Below are positions 1-6,334 of a DNA stretch of 6,362 bases, in pieces. The notes below the pieces were generated by a model. It was not told where the DNA came from. It did no database searches and saw nothing but the letters and a program-made list of their open reading frames with translations. The position numbers and the translations under genes are program-made. Each line of letters opens with the position of its first letter. The stretch's first letter is position 1. This DNA is from a bacterium UBA2214 (lineage in GTDB: Bacteria; Zhuqueibacterota; Zhuqueibacteria; Residuimicrobiales; Residuimicrobiaceae): contig DCUM01000098.1 of the NCBI GenBank assembly GCA_002327255.1, forward strand, positions 1 to 6,362. The letters run 5' to 3'.

Positions 1-504
1 CAGAATCCCGACAACCAGATCGTTTCAGCCACGGTGGAGCGGGAGATCGCCTTCGGACTTGAAAATCTCGGTGTCCCCTATGAAGAGATGCATCGCCGCG
101 TCGAAGAGATGCTGCAGCGTTTTGATCTGCTGCCGCTGCGACGCAAGTCGCCCCATTATCTCTCCGGTGGCGAAAAACAGCGCCTGGCCCTGGCTGCGGG
201 CCTGGCCATGCGGCCGCGCTATGTGATTCTGGATGAGCCGACCTCGCTGCTGGACCCGCAGCACCGCAGCGATATTCTGGATATCTTGCAGACCTGGCAT
301 CGCCGGGAAAAGATTGCCACGGTGCTGGTCACCCAATTCGCCGAAGAGGCGCTGCTGGCTGAAAGGCTGCTGCTCTTTCATCGCGGCCGCATCCATTTGC
401 AGGGTGCGCCCGCAGTGATTTTTGCGCAGTTGCCGGAACTGGAACGGATCGGCCTCGAGGCGCCGCTGTCGGTCTACCTGGAACAGGCATTGGCCGGACT
501 TTAA
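1..504 (+). CDS. ecfA: ECF transporter ATP-binding subunit EcfA (3' part of gene, 5' end outside window)
   Basis: This is the C-terminal 167 residues of an ABC ATPase that powers energy-coupling factor importers for vitamins or transition metals, on the cytoplasmic face of an EcfA-EcfA-EcfT-S complex. Numbering from the first codon in the window, the fragment opens on the Q-loop region QNPDNQIVSATVEREIAFGL, wording typical of EcfA proteins. The signature motif LSGGEKQRLALA lies at 54-65, and Walker B with the catalytic glutamate (VILDEP, D78 and E79) and D-loop (SLLD) at 75-85. The Walker A motif is upstream of the window. The switch-histidine position reads VTQFAEEA, so glutamine (Q112, codon 334-336) stands where most ABC ATPases have histidine. 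The C-terminal tail (LPELERIGLEAPLSVYLEQAL) resembles the EcfA dimerisation extension but stops early. It is the last gene of its operon: EcfT and S components do not follow. The family call is firm; the transported substrate cannot be told. Confidence 0.93.
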   Translation, partial: QNPDNQIVSATVEREIAFGLENLGVPYEEMHRRVEEMLQRFDLLPLRRKSPHYLSGGEKQRLALAAGLAMRPRYVILDEPTSLLDPQHRSDILDILQTWHRREKIATVLVTQFAEEALLAERLLLFHRGRIHLQGAPAVIFAQLPELERIGLEAPLSVYLEQALAGL

Positions 505-561
505 AGTTCAGGCAGGATGCGAGGCGATGCGCACACACCGGGCAGACGGATCATTCTCGAT

Positions 562-590
562 TTGTTTTTTAATTTTTTTCCTTGTATATT
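562..590 (+). promoter_or_regulatory. Candidate sigma70-type promoter for the peptidase-pseudokinase unit
   Basis: A TTGTTT hexamer at 562-567 and a TATATT hexamer at 585-590 are separated by exactly 17 bases, inside the only markedly AT-rich stretch between the ATPase and peptidase genes. Initiation would fall near 597 and give a leader of about 50 bases ending at a good ribosome binding site. The T-rich run at 561-579 is not preceded by a convincing GC stem, so I prefer a promoter over a terminator for the upstream gene. This is inference from sequence pattern only. Confidence 0.45.
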
Positions 591-635
591 AGCAGAGTGA
601 GGCGACATACCTTTGGAACATGACCCCTGATTATC

Positions 636-641
636 GAGGAG
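636..641 (+). promoter_or_regulatory. Shine-Dalgarno sequence fixing the peptidase start
   Basis: GAGGAG lies six bases before the ATG at 648. This spacing and strength, together with the signal peptide that begins directly at that ATG, select this start codon. Confidence 0.8.
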
Positions 642-647
642 CTCTCC

Positions 648-2045
648 ATGCGCAGATTGTCCATTCTCTCCATATTCTGCCTGCTGATTGCCGCGTCTTC
701 CCTGATGGGACAAGACTATGCCGCTTTTTTTACCGATAGCACCATGCGCGTTGATTATTATCACACGGGAACCGACACGAGCGAAATCTACAGCCTCGAT
801 CAGGTCTGCCTGGAGGGACCCTGGCCGGGCAGCAAAACCCGGTGCATCGATGTCCTGGGGCTGGGCAAATATCTCGCCCAGGTCCATGATTTTGAAACCG
901 GCCAGCTTTTATTCAGCACCAGCTACAACACCGTATTTGGCGAATGGCAGACCACGGCGGAGGCAATCGCCGGGATTCCGCGTACGATGCATGAAACAGT
1001 TCGTTTTCCCTTCCCGAAAAAACCGGTCAAACTGGTCATCTCGAGCCGTGACCGCCGCAATGCGTTTTCGGAACGCTTCACCACCGTGATCGATCCCCAT
1101 TCCCGTTTCATCCATCGTGAGGTCAAGCACTTGCCCTTCAAGGTGACCCAAGTGCTGTTCAACGGCGATCCTGCGCAAAAGGTGGACGTGCTCATTCTGG
1201 GCGACGGGTACACGCAGAAGGAATCCAAACTCTTTCTCGATGATGTGGAGCGCTACCAGAAGCGGTTGTTTTCGGTGTCGCCGTTCAGGGAGCGCAGGCA
1301 GGATTTCAATGTCCGGGCGATTCAGGCGGTGTCCCCGGAGTCCGGCATCGACGATCCGCGCGCCGGTGTCTGGAAGAATAATCTTCTCGGTACGACCTAT
1401 AATTCCCTCGATCTGCAGCGATATGTATTGACTCTGGAGAACCGCGCGGTGCGGGATATCGCAGCGCTGGCGCCTTATGATGCCATATGCATTATATTCA
1501 ATGCGCCGGGATATGGCGGCGGCGGCATCTACAACTGGTATTCCACCTGTTACGCCGGCAAGAGCAAAGAGATACCCGAATGGTGGTCGCTGTATGTTTT
1601 CGTGCACGAATTCGGGCATTCGTTCGCCGGATTGGGGGATGAATACTATTCTTCCGATGTGGCCTACAACGAATTCTATCCCCTGGGCATCGAACCGGTG
1701 GACCCGAATCTGACGGCGCTGCTGGATCCGGAAAATATCAAATGGAAGCACATGATTCAACCCGGCACGCCGCTGCCAACCCCCTGGGGCAAGGCATTGT
1801 ACGATTCGTTGAGCCAGTCCTTGCGCACAGCCGGCGCAGACCGCAAGCCGATCCTGGCGCGTATGGACAGCATTCGCACGGCCATCCCGGTTTCCAGGGT
1901 GGGCGCTTACGAGGGCGCGGGATATGCCAGCAACGGGCTCTATCGGCCTGCCATCGATTGCATCATGTTCTCGAAAAATATCGTTCCTTTCTGCCCGGTT
2001 TGCGAGCAAGCCATCAACCGGGTCATCGATACACTGGTTAAGTAG
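648..2045 (+). CDS. Secreted zinc metallopeptidase, M64 (IgA peptidase) family
   Basis: This 465-residue protein is an exported metallopeptidase of the M64 family, whose founding member cleaves immunoglobulin A; most members have unknown substrates. Residues 1-22 form a signal peptide (RR at 2-3, hydrophobic core about 4-16), with cleavage probably around 18-22. There is no good lipobox, so a soluble secreted or periplasmic product is likely. Residues about 25-155 match the M64 N-terminal beta domain in position. The catalytic domain begins near 175 with DVLILGDGYT (180-189). It carries the glycine-rich stretch GYGGGGIYNWYS (288-299) and the zinc site HEFGHSFAGLGDEY (320-333), with H320 and H324 as ligands, E321 as general base and D331 as probable third ligand. 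DCIM (437-440) may supply a Met-turn, and FCPVC (448-452) a disulfide or extra metal site. The motifs are complete, so it is probably active. The pseudokinase gene starts 15 bases after the stop. Family confidence is high; the natural substrate is unknown. Confidence 0.92.
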   Translation: MRRLSILSIFCLLIAASSLMGQDYAAFFTDSTMRVDYYHTGTDTSEIYSLDQVCLEGPWPGSKTRCIDVLGLGKYLAQVHDFETGQLLFSTSYNTVFGEWQTTAEAIAGIPRTMHETVRFPFPKKPVKLVISSRDRRNAFSERFTTVIDPHSRFIHREVKHLPFKVTQVLFNGDPAQKVDVLILGDGYTQKESKLFLDDVERYQKRLFSVSPFRERRQDFNVRAIQAVSPESGIDDPRAGVWKNNLLGTTYNSLDLQRYVLTLENRAVRDIAALAPYDAICIIFNAPGYGGGGIYNWYSTCYAGKSKEIPEWWSLYVFVHEFGHSFAGLGDEYYSSDVAYNEFYPLGIEPVDPNLTALLDPENIKWKHMIQPGTPLPTPWGKALYDSLSQSLRTAGADRKPILARMDSIRTAIPVSRVGAYEGAGYASNGLYRPAIDCIMFSKNIVPFCPVCEQAINRVIDTLVK

Positions 2046-2060
2046 GCGGATCGAATTGCC

Positions 2061-4646
2061 ATGATGGGCCGGCCTCTGCATACCTTTTTTTCCCTGGGCG
2101 AACTGACCAGCCTGCAGCAACTGCAGGATTCTTTTGCCGCCCAGAAACAGATGGCGATCGCCCTGTTCTCCCCATCCGGAGACCTGCTGGGCAAGCCGTC
2201 GGCGCATCACCAATTGCCGGCGGAGCTGGAAGCGCTGTTGAGCCCCTTCTCGAACTTTATTTTACTGAATCCGCCGCACTTTTCCGGTCTCGGCCTTCAG
2301 GATGGCAATACGGTGTTTGCCACTTTTTTTACGGGCAGCATCCAGCGGGCCATCGTGCCGGTGATGGTGCAACGCCAACTCGCCGGCGCCGCGCAGATCA
2401 TTGCCTTCAATGATGCCGGCTCTTTTGACCGGCAACGCTGGAGATATATCCTCGATGGCTTTGCCTGGAACGAGGTGAGTTATCTCGCCTTTCTCGACGA
2501 CCGGCCGCAAGGCCTCATGAGCGAATTGATGCAAAATGCCGCGCTCTTTCAGGCACAGCTCATCGACCTCCTCGACACAGGAGATCGCCGCAGCAAATAT
2601 AACTTCGGCCAGGAACCCGCACCGCTGCAGCCCCTCTCCGCTGAAATGATGTTCCTCACCAACTGCCGCGGCGATATCCTCACGGCTTGCGATGGCATGG
2701 TGCAATTGCTCAAATACGATACTGCCTCCGAGATGGCAGGGCTGAATGCCATCGTTCATCTTACCGTCAATGCAGGGGATCAGGAACAACTCGCAGCGCA
2801 GCTCAAGGATTCCGGCAGCGATATCCGCAAGGCGGTCCGGGTCCATTGCAAGGATGGGTCTCTGCTGCAAATCGACTGGATCGTCCAACCGCAACGGGAT
2901 GATCAGGAGCAGCAGGTGGGATGGCGCTGGAATGCCGCTGGAGCCATTCCCGTGCTGGAATCTGAACTCTTATCCTCCCCTGCAACCGAGTCTCTGCCGC
3001 TGGAAAAGCTGGAAGAGGATGACTCGGCCTATTCCCGTGTCCGCAGTGCGATCCATCAACGGGCCGCGGGCGAAGGCGCACAGCAAGGGGCCGTTGGGGT
3101 CGCAGGCGAAGAGGATTCGGCACAGAGCGCAGAGGATCATCAGGATGTCTCTCCGGAACAATTATCGTTTTTGAATGAACTGAAACTGCCTGTTTTCGCC
3201 ATCGATGCGGACGGGCGCATCATTGTCTGGAACAAGCCGCTCGAGGCGCTGCTGCACATTCATGATGCGGCCGTTCTCGGGATGTCTTTTGCCCATCTCC
3301 TCGTGGAAGATTCTCTCAAACTCTGGCAGCAGTGGCTGTTTGATTTTCGCATCGACAAGGATGCGGTTGATTACAAGCCCGCTGCCCGGATTTATCTTCT
3401 CGATAACAGCGGTGACGCTTTTGCCTTGCGTCTCGAACTGACCAAACACGCGGTGATGGATACGCAAGTGATCTCTGCCCTGGTGGCCTCCTGCGAAAAG
3501 GCAACGATTCCTGTGCGCGCCGTGGTGATTGATGAACCGCCCTCAACCTCCGATTCAAGCGGTTCCAGGACGCCGGGCCTTCTCCCGCAAGAGAGATGGC
3601 GGGGCGGGGAAGCGTTTGTCGCGCTGTTGGAAAGCGCGTGGACGCCACTCTACACCCTCCTGCAGCGTCTCGGCGGCGAACGCATCGCTGAGCCCGCTCT
3701 GCGGGAGTTGGTGCTCGGTGCCGTGCAAAATAGCGAGCACTTCTCCCGCTTGCTCCAGGAAGCCGGATATGCCAGCGGAGCGATTCCCTTGCACAAGATA
3801 GCCGTCAATCTGCCGCGCCTCGTCCGTCACGCCGCCAATACGCAGGGTACCTTGTTCGATCATCCCCGCACCATCGAATGGCAGATCGAGAACGAAGGGA
3901 TCACGATCGAAGCGGATCTGGTCATCACGTTTCATATGCTGGTCTATCTGCTCGAATTCATCCGCCGCCACCAGCTCTCCGGGACGCCGCTGCGTATTCA
4001 GGTGAGCACAGCGGCGTGGCCCGCAACCGCCGGGATCGACAACAAACAGCAGGCAGCGGTGCTTCTGGAAATCAGTCTGGAAGATGCGGGCTTGAAGATT
4101 CCCCCCCTCGCGCAGTGGCCCTGGCCGCTCAGCGGCCAGGGGGATTTGGATCTGGCGGCGGTCCATGCGATCGCAGAGGCGCAGGGGAGCGAAATACGGG
4201 TTCATTCCGGGCATCATGGCAAACATGCATTCCGCTTCTTCTGGCCGGCCGCCCGCGTCAACAAAAAACGTCCGCAGCACACCAGCACGGTGCTGGTGAT
4301 CGAGGACGAGCCCGGTATCGTGCAGATGAATACGCTTATGCTCGAGCATGCCGGCTACCACGTCTATGCGGCTTTGTCCGGACAGGAAGGGATGAAACTG
4401 TTGCAGGCGCATGAGACGGAAATCGGCGCCATTCTGCTCGATTGGCAACTCCCCGATATGACCTGTGAGGAGCTCATGGACGGCATTCATGCGCTGACCT
4501 CGACCCCTGTCATTCTCTCCAGCGGCTTCATTCCGGACGCGGAGATGACCCGCATTCTGGAAAAGCACCAGGCCATATTCCTGCAAAAACCCTATATGCT
4601 CGCCACCCTGGCCAAGACCATCGACAAGGTCATGCACCGCGGATGA
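2061..4646 (+). CDS. PocR-PAS-PAS hybrid pseudo-histidine kinase with intact C-terminal receiver domain
   Basis: This 861-residue protein lacks a signal peptide and clear membrane segments, so it should be a cytoplasmic signalling protein. Residues about 8-170 resemble a PocR-type ligand-binding domain (FFSLGELTSLQQLQDSFAAQ at 9-28, then IVPVMVQRQLAGAAQII at 98-114), without the cysteines many PocR domains have. PAS-like domains lie at about 193-300 and 366-478; the second contains VFAIDADGRIIVWNKPLEAL at 378-397. They are joined by an acidic, Ala/Gly/Gln-rich linker. Residues about 515-730 follow the outline of a HisKA-HATPase module but lack the H-box histidine, the N-box asparagine and the ATP-lid glycines. 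The receiver (about 743-858) is intact: E748/D749, phosphoacceptor D794 in LLDWQLPDM, S821 and K843. No DNA-binding output domain follows. Of the adjacent ATGs at 2061 and 2064, the first is annotated; AGGCGGA at 2044-2050 is a weak, somewhat distant ribosome binding site. The gene is probably co-transcribed with the peptidase gene. Domain layout is well supported; loss of kinase activity is inferred. Confidence 0.85.
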   Translation: MMGRPLHTFFSLGELTSLQQLQDSFAAQKQMAIALFSPSGDLLGKPSAHHQLPAELEALLSPFSNFILLNPPHFSGLGLQDGNTVFATFFTGSIQRAIVPVMVQRQLAGAAQIIAFNDAGSFDRQRWRYILDGFAWNEVSYLAFLDDRPQGLMSELMQNAALFQAQLIDLLDTGDRRSKYNFGQEPAPLQPLSAEMMFLTNCRGDILTACDGMVQLLKYDTASEMAGLNAIVHLTVNAGDQEQLAAQLKDSGSDIRKAVRVHCKDGSLLQIDWIVQPQRDDQEQQVGWRWNAAGAIPVLESELLSSPATESLPLEKLEEDDSAYSRVRSAIHQRAAGEGAQQGAVGVAGEEDSAQSAEDHQDVSPEQLSFLNELKLPVFAIDADGRIIVWNKPLEALLHIHDAAVLGMSFAHLLVEDSLKLWQQWLFDFRIDKDAVDYKPAARIYLLDNSGDAFALRLELTKHAVMDTQVISALVASCEKATIPVRAVVIDEPPSTSDSSGSRTPGLLPQERWRGGEAFVALLESAWTPLYTLLQRLGGERIAEPALRELVLGAVQNSEHFSRLLQEAGYASGAIPLHKIAVNLPRLVRHAANTQGTLFDHPRTIEWQIENEGITIEADLVITFHMLVYLLEFIRRHQLSGTPLRIQVSTAAWPATAGIDNKQQAAVLLEISLEDAGLKIPPLAQWPWPLSGQGDLDLAAVHAIAEAQGSEIRVHSGHHGKHAFRFFWPAARVNKKRPQHTSTVLVIEDEPGIVQMNTLMLEHAGYHVYAALSGQEGMKLLQAHETEIGAILLDWQLPDMTCEELMDGIHALTSTPVILSSGFIPDAEMTRILEKHQAIFLQKPYMLATLAKTIDKVMHRG
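4119..4141. repeat. Perfect 11-bp inverted repeat with one-base centre inside the pseudokinase gene
   Basis: CCCTGGCCGCT at 4119-4129 is the exact reverse complement of AGCGGCCAGGG at 4131-4141, with a single C between them. It encodes residues PWPLSGQ in the ATP-lid region. As DNA it is a near-palindrome; as RNA it could form a strong hairpin once the centre is opened. I see no second copy in the window, and it may be a by-product of GC-rich codon choice. Confidence 0.6.
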
Positions 4647-4668
4647 TTCGGGAAATACAACCTCCCGC

Positions 4669-4697
4669 TTGATTTTCGCGTTTTGAATGGTTATTTT
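4669..4697 (+). promoter_or_regulatory. Candidate sigma70-type promoter for the racemase gene
   Basis: TTGATT at 4669-4674 and TATTTT at 4692-4697 are 17 bases apart, in the one AT-rich patch of the gap between pseudokinase and racemase genes. The arrangement mirrors the candidate upstream of the peptidase gene. Initiation near 4704 would give a leader of about 134 bases. The same patch can form an imperfect hairpin (4670-4683 with 4699-4714, one G-U pair and a two-base bulge), so a structural role is the alternative. Confidence 0.35.
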
Positions 4698-4744
4698 TAA
4701 ATGCGGGAAAATCATTCGGCCCGACCCATTCACAAGCCGCTGCG

Positions 4745-4813
4745 GGCGCAGGGGTCGCCGGAACGAGACGAGTTATTTGATTTGCCCTGCGCCTCCCGGC
4801 CTCTGTGGCGCAG
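4745..4813 (+). promoter_or_regulatory. Possible alternating leader structure upstream of the racemase gene
   Basis: GGCGCAGGG at 4745-4753 is perfectly complementary to CCCTGCGCC at 4785-4793, giving a 9-bp stem. The heptamer GGCGCAG recurs at 4807-4813 and can pair with the same CTGCGCC at 4787-4793 across a 13-base loop. The two stems exclude each other. The downstream one ends 13 bases before the ribosome binding site, and CTCC at 4793-4796 could also pair with GGAG of that site. This geometry is what an attenuator or translational switch would need, but the stems are short, no ligand-binding aptamer is recognised, and there is no U-tract. It could be chance in GC-rich sequence. Confidence 0.3.
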
Positions 4814-4826
4814 ATTACTGCACGCC

Positions 4827-4831
4827 AGGAG
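4827..4831 (+). promoter_or_regulatory. Shine-Dalgarno sequence fixing the racemase start
   Basis: AGGAG lies six bases before the ATG at 4838. It favours this start over the in-frame GTG at 4805, which has no comparable site. The chosen start places the lipobox cysteine at residue 21, a normal distance. Confidence 0.75.
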
Positions 4832-4837
4832 TCAACC

Positions 4838-6334
4838 ATGCGATCTGCTCTGCAAAAATGGATCACCCTTGGAGGGATGGGTTTCCTCCTGCTCTCCTGT
4901 GCCGCCGGCCATCACGGTGACCTTCGCGTTTTAAACAGTGACATCCGCACGGTCATGCTGACCCAGCCGCAGAGTTTTTTCCATGTCGATACGGCCGCCT
5001 ATCCGCGCCATGACAAAAATCTGCCCATCGGCATGTTCGATTCCGGAAGCGGCGGCCTCACCGTCCTCGATGCCGTAGTCAATTTTGATGGCTTTGATAA
5101 CGAGGATCACACGCCCCGGGGTGATGGCATCGCCGATTTCAGTCGCGAGAAATTCATCTATCTCGGCGATCAGGCCAACATGCCTTACGGCGACTATGCC
5201 CTCGAAGACAACCTCCCGCTGCTGAAAGAGCATATCTTCAAGGATCTGCAGTTCCTCCTCGGCAGTCGCTATTACCGCACGCCGGCCAGCAAGGAGCCCG
5301 AAAGGGACAAACTCCCGGTCAAGGCCATTGTCATCGCCTGTAATACGGCAACCGCATTTGGCAAAAAAGATATTGAAGCCTTTATGGATCACGCCCGACT
5401 GCCTGTAAAAGTTATCGGCGTCATCGATGCGGGCGTACGCGGCGCCCTGGTGCATTTGCGTCCATCCGAGGATGGGGCCATCGCCGTCATGGCCACGCCC
5501 GGCACCGTATCCTCCAAGGGGTATCCGCAGGCGCTGCGCGAGCAGATGGCCGCGCTGGGTTACAGCGGACACATCGAGATTTTTCAGCAGCCCGGACACG
5601 GCCTGGCCGGCGCCATCGACGGAGAGGGCGCATTCTTGGACCACGAAGCGACGGCGCCGCGCGCACAATACAAAGGCCCCGCCCTGGCGCATGCGCACGC
5701 GGTCATCGATGCGACGATACTGCACCGTTACGGATTCGATTACTCGGAAAATCGCATGCTCATCGACGGCGCATCGGAAGCACCGCGTGCACTGCAGATC
5801 AATGCCATCGAAAACTATATCGCCTACAATCTCGTCTCGCTGCTGGAGCAGCTGCGCCGGGCGCCCACGTCCCCTCCCCTCAAAGTCATCATCCTTGGCT
5901 GCACGCACTATCCCTTTTATGAGGAGGTCTTCAGGGCCAAACTGGCTGCCCTGTACGATTATCAGGAACAGGGCCTGTACGTCTACCGGCCCTGCATGGC
6001 CGCTGAAATTGTTCTGGTCGATCCGGCCATCCATACCGCGCGCGAGCTCTATGAGCACCTTGAGGCGCGGCAGTTGCTGGCGGACAACCGGCTGGCGCAG
6101 AGCGCGTTTTTCATCAGCGTGCCGAACCGGGATAATCCGGCGGTGGTGGTGGACGCGGCGGGTAATTTCACCTGGGACTATAAATACGGCCGCCGCGCCG
6201 GGGAGATTCAGGAATACGTCAAGTGCGTGCCCTTCAGCCGGGAAACAGTGCCGCTGGAGACTCAAAAGCGGTTGCAACGATCCATTCCGAAAACCCATGA
6301 ATTGATCGAATTGTTTATGGGGCGGGGGAATTGA
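4838..6334 (+). CDS. Exported lipoprotein of the glutamate/aspartate racemase (MurI-like) family
   Basis: This 498-residue protein carries the hallmarks of cofactor-independent glutamate racemase, which interconverts L- and D-glutamate using two cysteines: IGMFDSGSGGLTVL (64-77, D68 and S69), YLGDQANMPYG (108-118), IACNTATA with catalytic C168, VIGVIDAGVRGAL (192-204), ATPGTVSS (219-226) and ILGCTHYPF with catalytic C355 and H357. Unlike normal MurI it begins with a lipoprotein signal peptide: K7, hydrophobic stretch 9-19, and lipobox LLSC with lipidation expected at C21. It lacks aspartate at +2, so by the E. coli rule it would go to the outer membrane. MurI is usually about 260-290 residues; the excess is spread over the N-terminus, a stretch between D68 and C168, about 65 residues between TPGT and the second cysteine, and a longer C-terminus. 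Activity on glutamate, aspartate or another amino acid is plausible but unproven. It probably has its own promoter and leader. A cell-wall or D-amino-acid role outside the cytoplasm is inferred. Confidence 0.88.
   Translation: MRSALQKWITLGGMGFLLLSCAAGHHGDLRVLNSDIRTVMLTQPQSFFHVDTAAYPRHDKNLPIGMFDSGSGGLTVLDAVVNFDGFDNEDHTPRGDGIADFSREKFIYLGDQANMPYGDYALEDNLPLLKEHIFKDLQFLLGSRYYRTPASKEPERDKLPVKAIVIACNTATAFGKKDIEAFMDHARLPVKVIGVIDAGVRGALVHLRPSEDGAIAVMATPGTVSSKGYPQALREQMAALGYSGHIEIFQQPGHGLAGAIDGEGAFLDHEATAPRAQYKGPALAHAHAVIDATILHRYGFDYSENRMLIDGASEAPRALQINAIENYIAYNLVSLLEQLRRAPTSPPLKVIILGCTHYPFYEEVFRAKLAALYDYQEQGLYVYRPCMAAEIVLVDPAIHTARELYEHLEARQLLADNRLAQSAFFISVPNRDNPAVVVDAAGNFTWDYKYGRRAGEIQEYVKCVPFSRETVPLETQKRLQRSIPKTHELIELFMGRGN

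Noticed and set aside
516..531. GATGCG direct repeat after the EcfA stop
   Set aside because: Two six-base copies ten bases apart are within chance expectation and show no operator-like symmetry.
561..579. T-rich run after the EcfA gene as a terminator
   Set aside because: The preceding bases offer only a 4-bp stem (TGCG/CGCA), and the run overlaps a well-spaced promoter candidate.
909..2213. Long open frame on the minus strand opposite the peptidase gene
   Set aside because: It overlaps a gene with complete M64 motifs, and its translation shows no recognisable domain; long antisense frames are expected in GC-rich coding DNA. The same holds for the minus-strand frames at 3555-4733 and 4931-6298.
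4670..4714. Imperfect hairpin after the pseudokinase gene as a rho-independent terminator
   Set aside because: The stem is AT-rich with a bulge and a 15-base loop, and the sequence after it (TTCGGCCCGACC) has no T-run; a promoter fits the patch better.
4805..4837. In-frame GTG start at 4805 that would add 11 residues to the racemase
   Set aside because: It has no Shine-Dalgarno sequence, lies within the downstream leader stem, and would push the lipobox cysteine to residue 32; ATG at 4838 has AGGAG at ideal spacing.
5427..6305. Plus-strand open frame in another frame within the racemase gene
   Set aside because: Its translation is rich in Arg, Ser and Pro with no motif, typical of an out-of-frame reading of a GC-rich gene.
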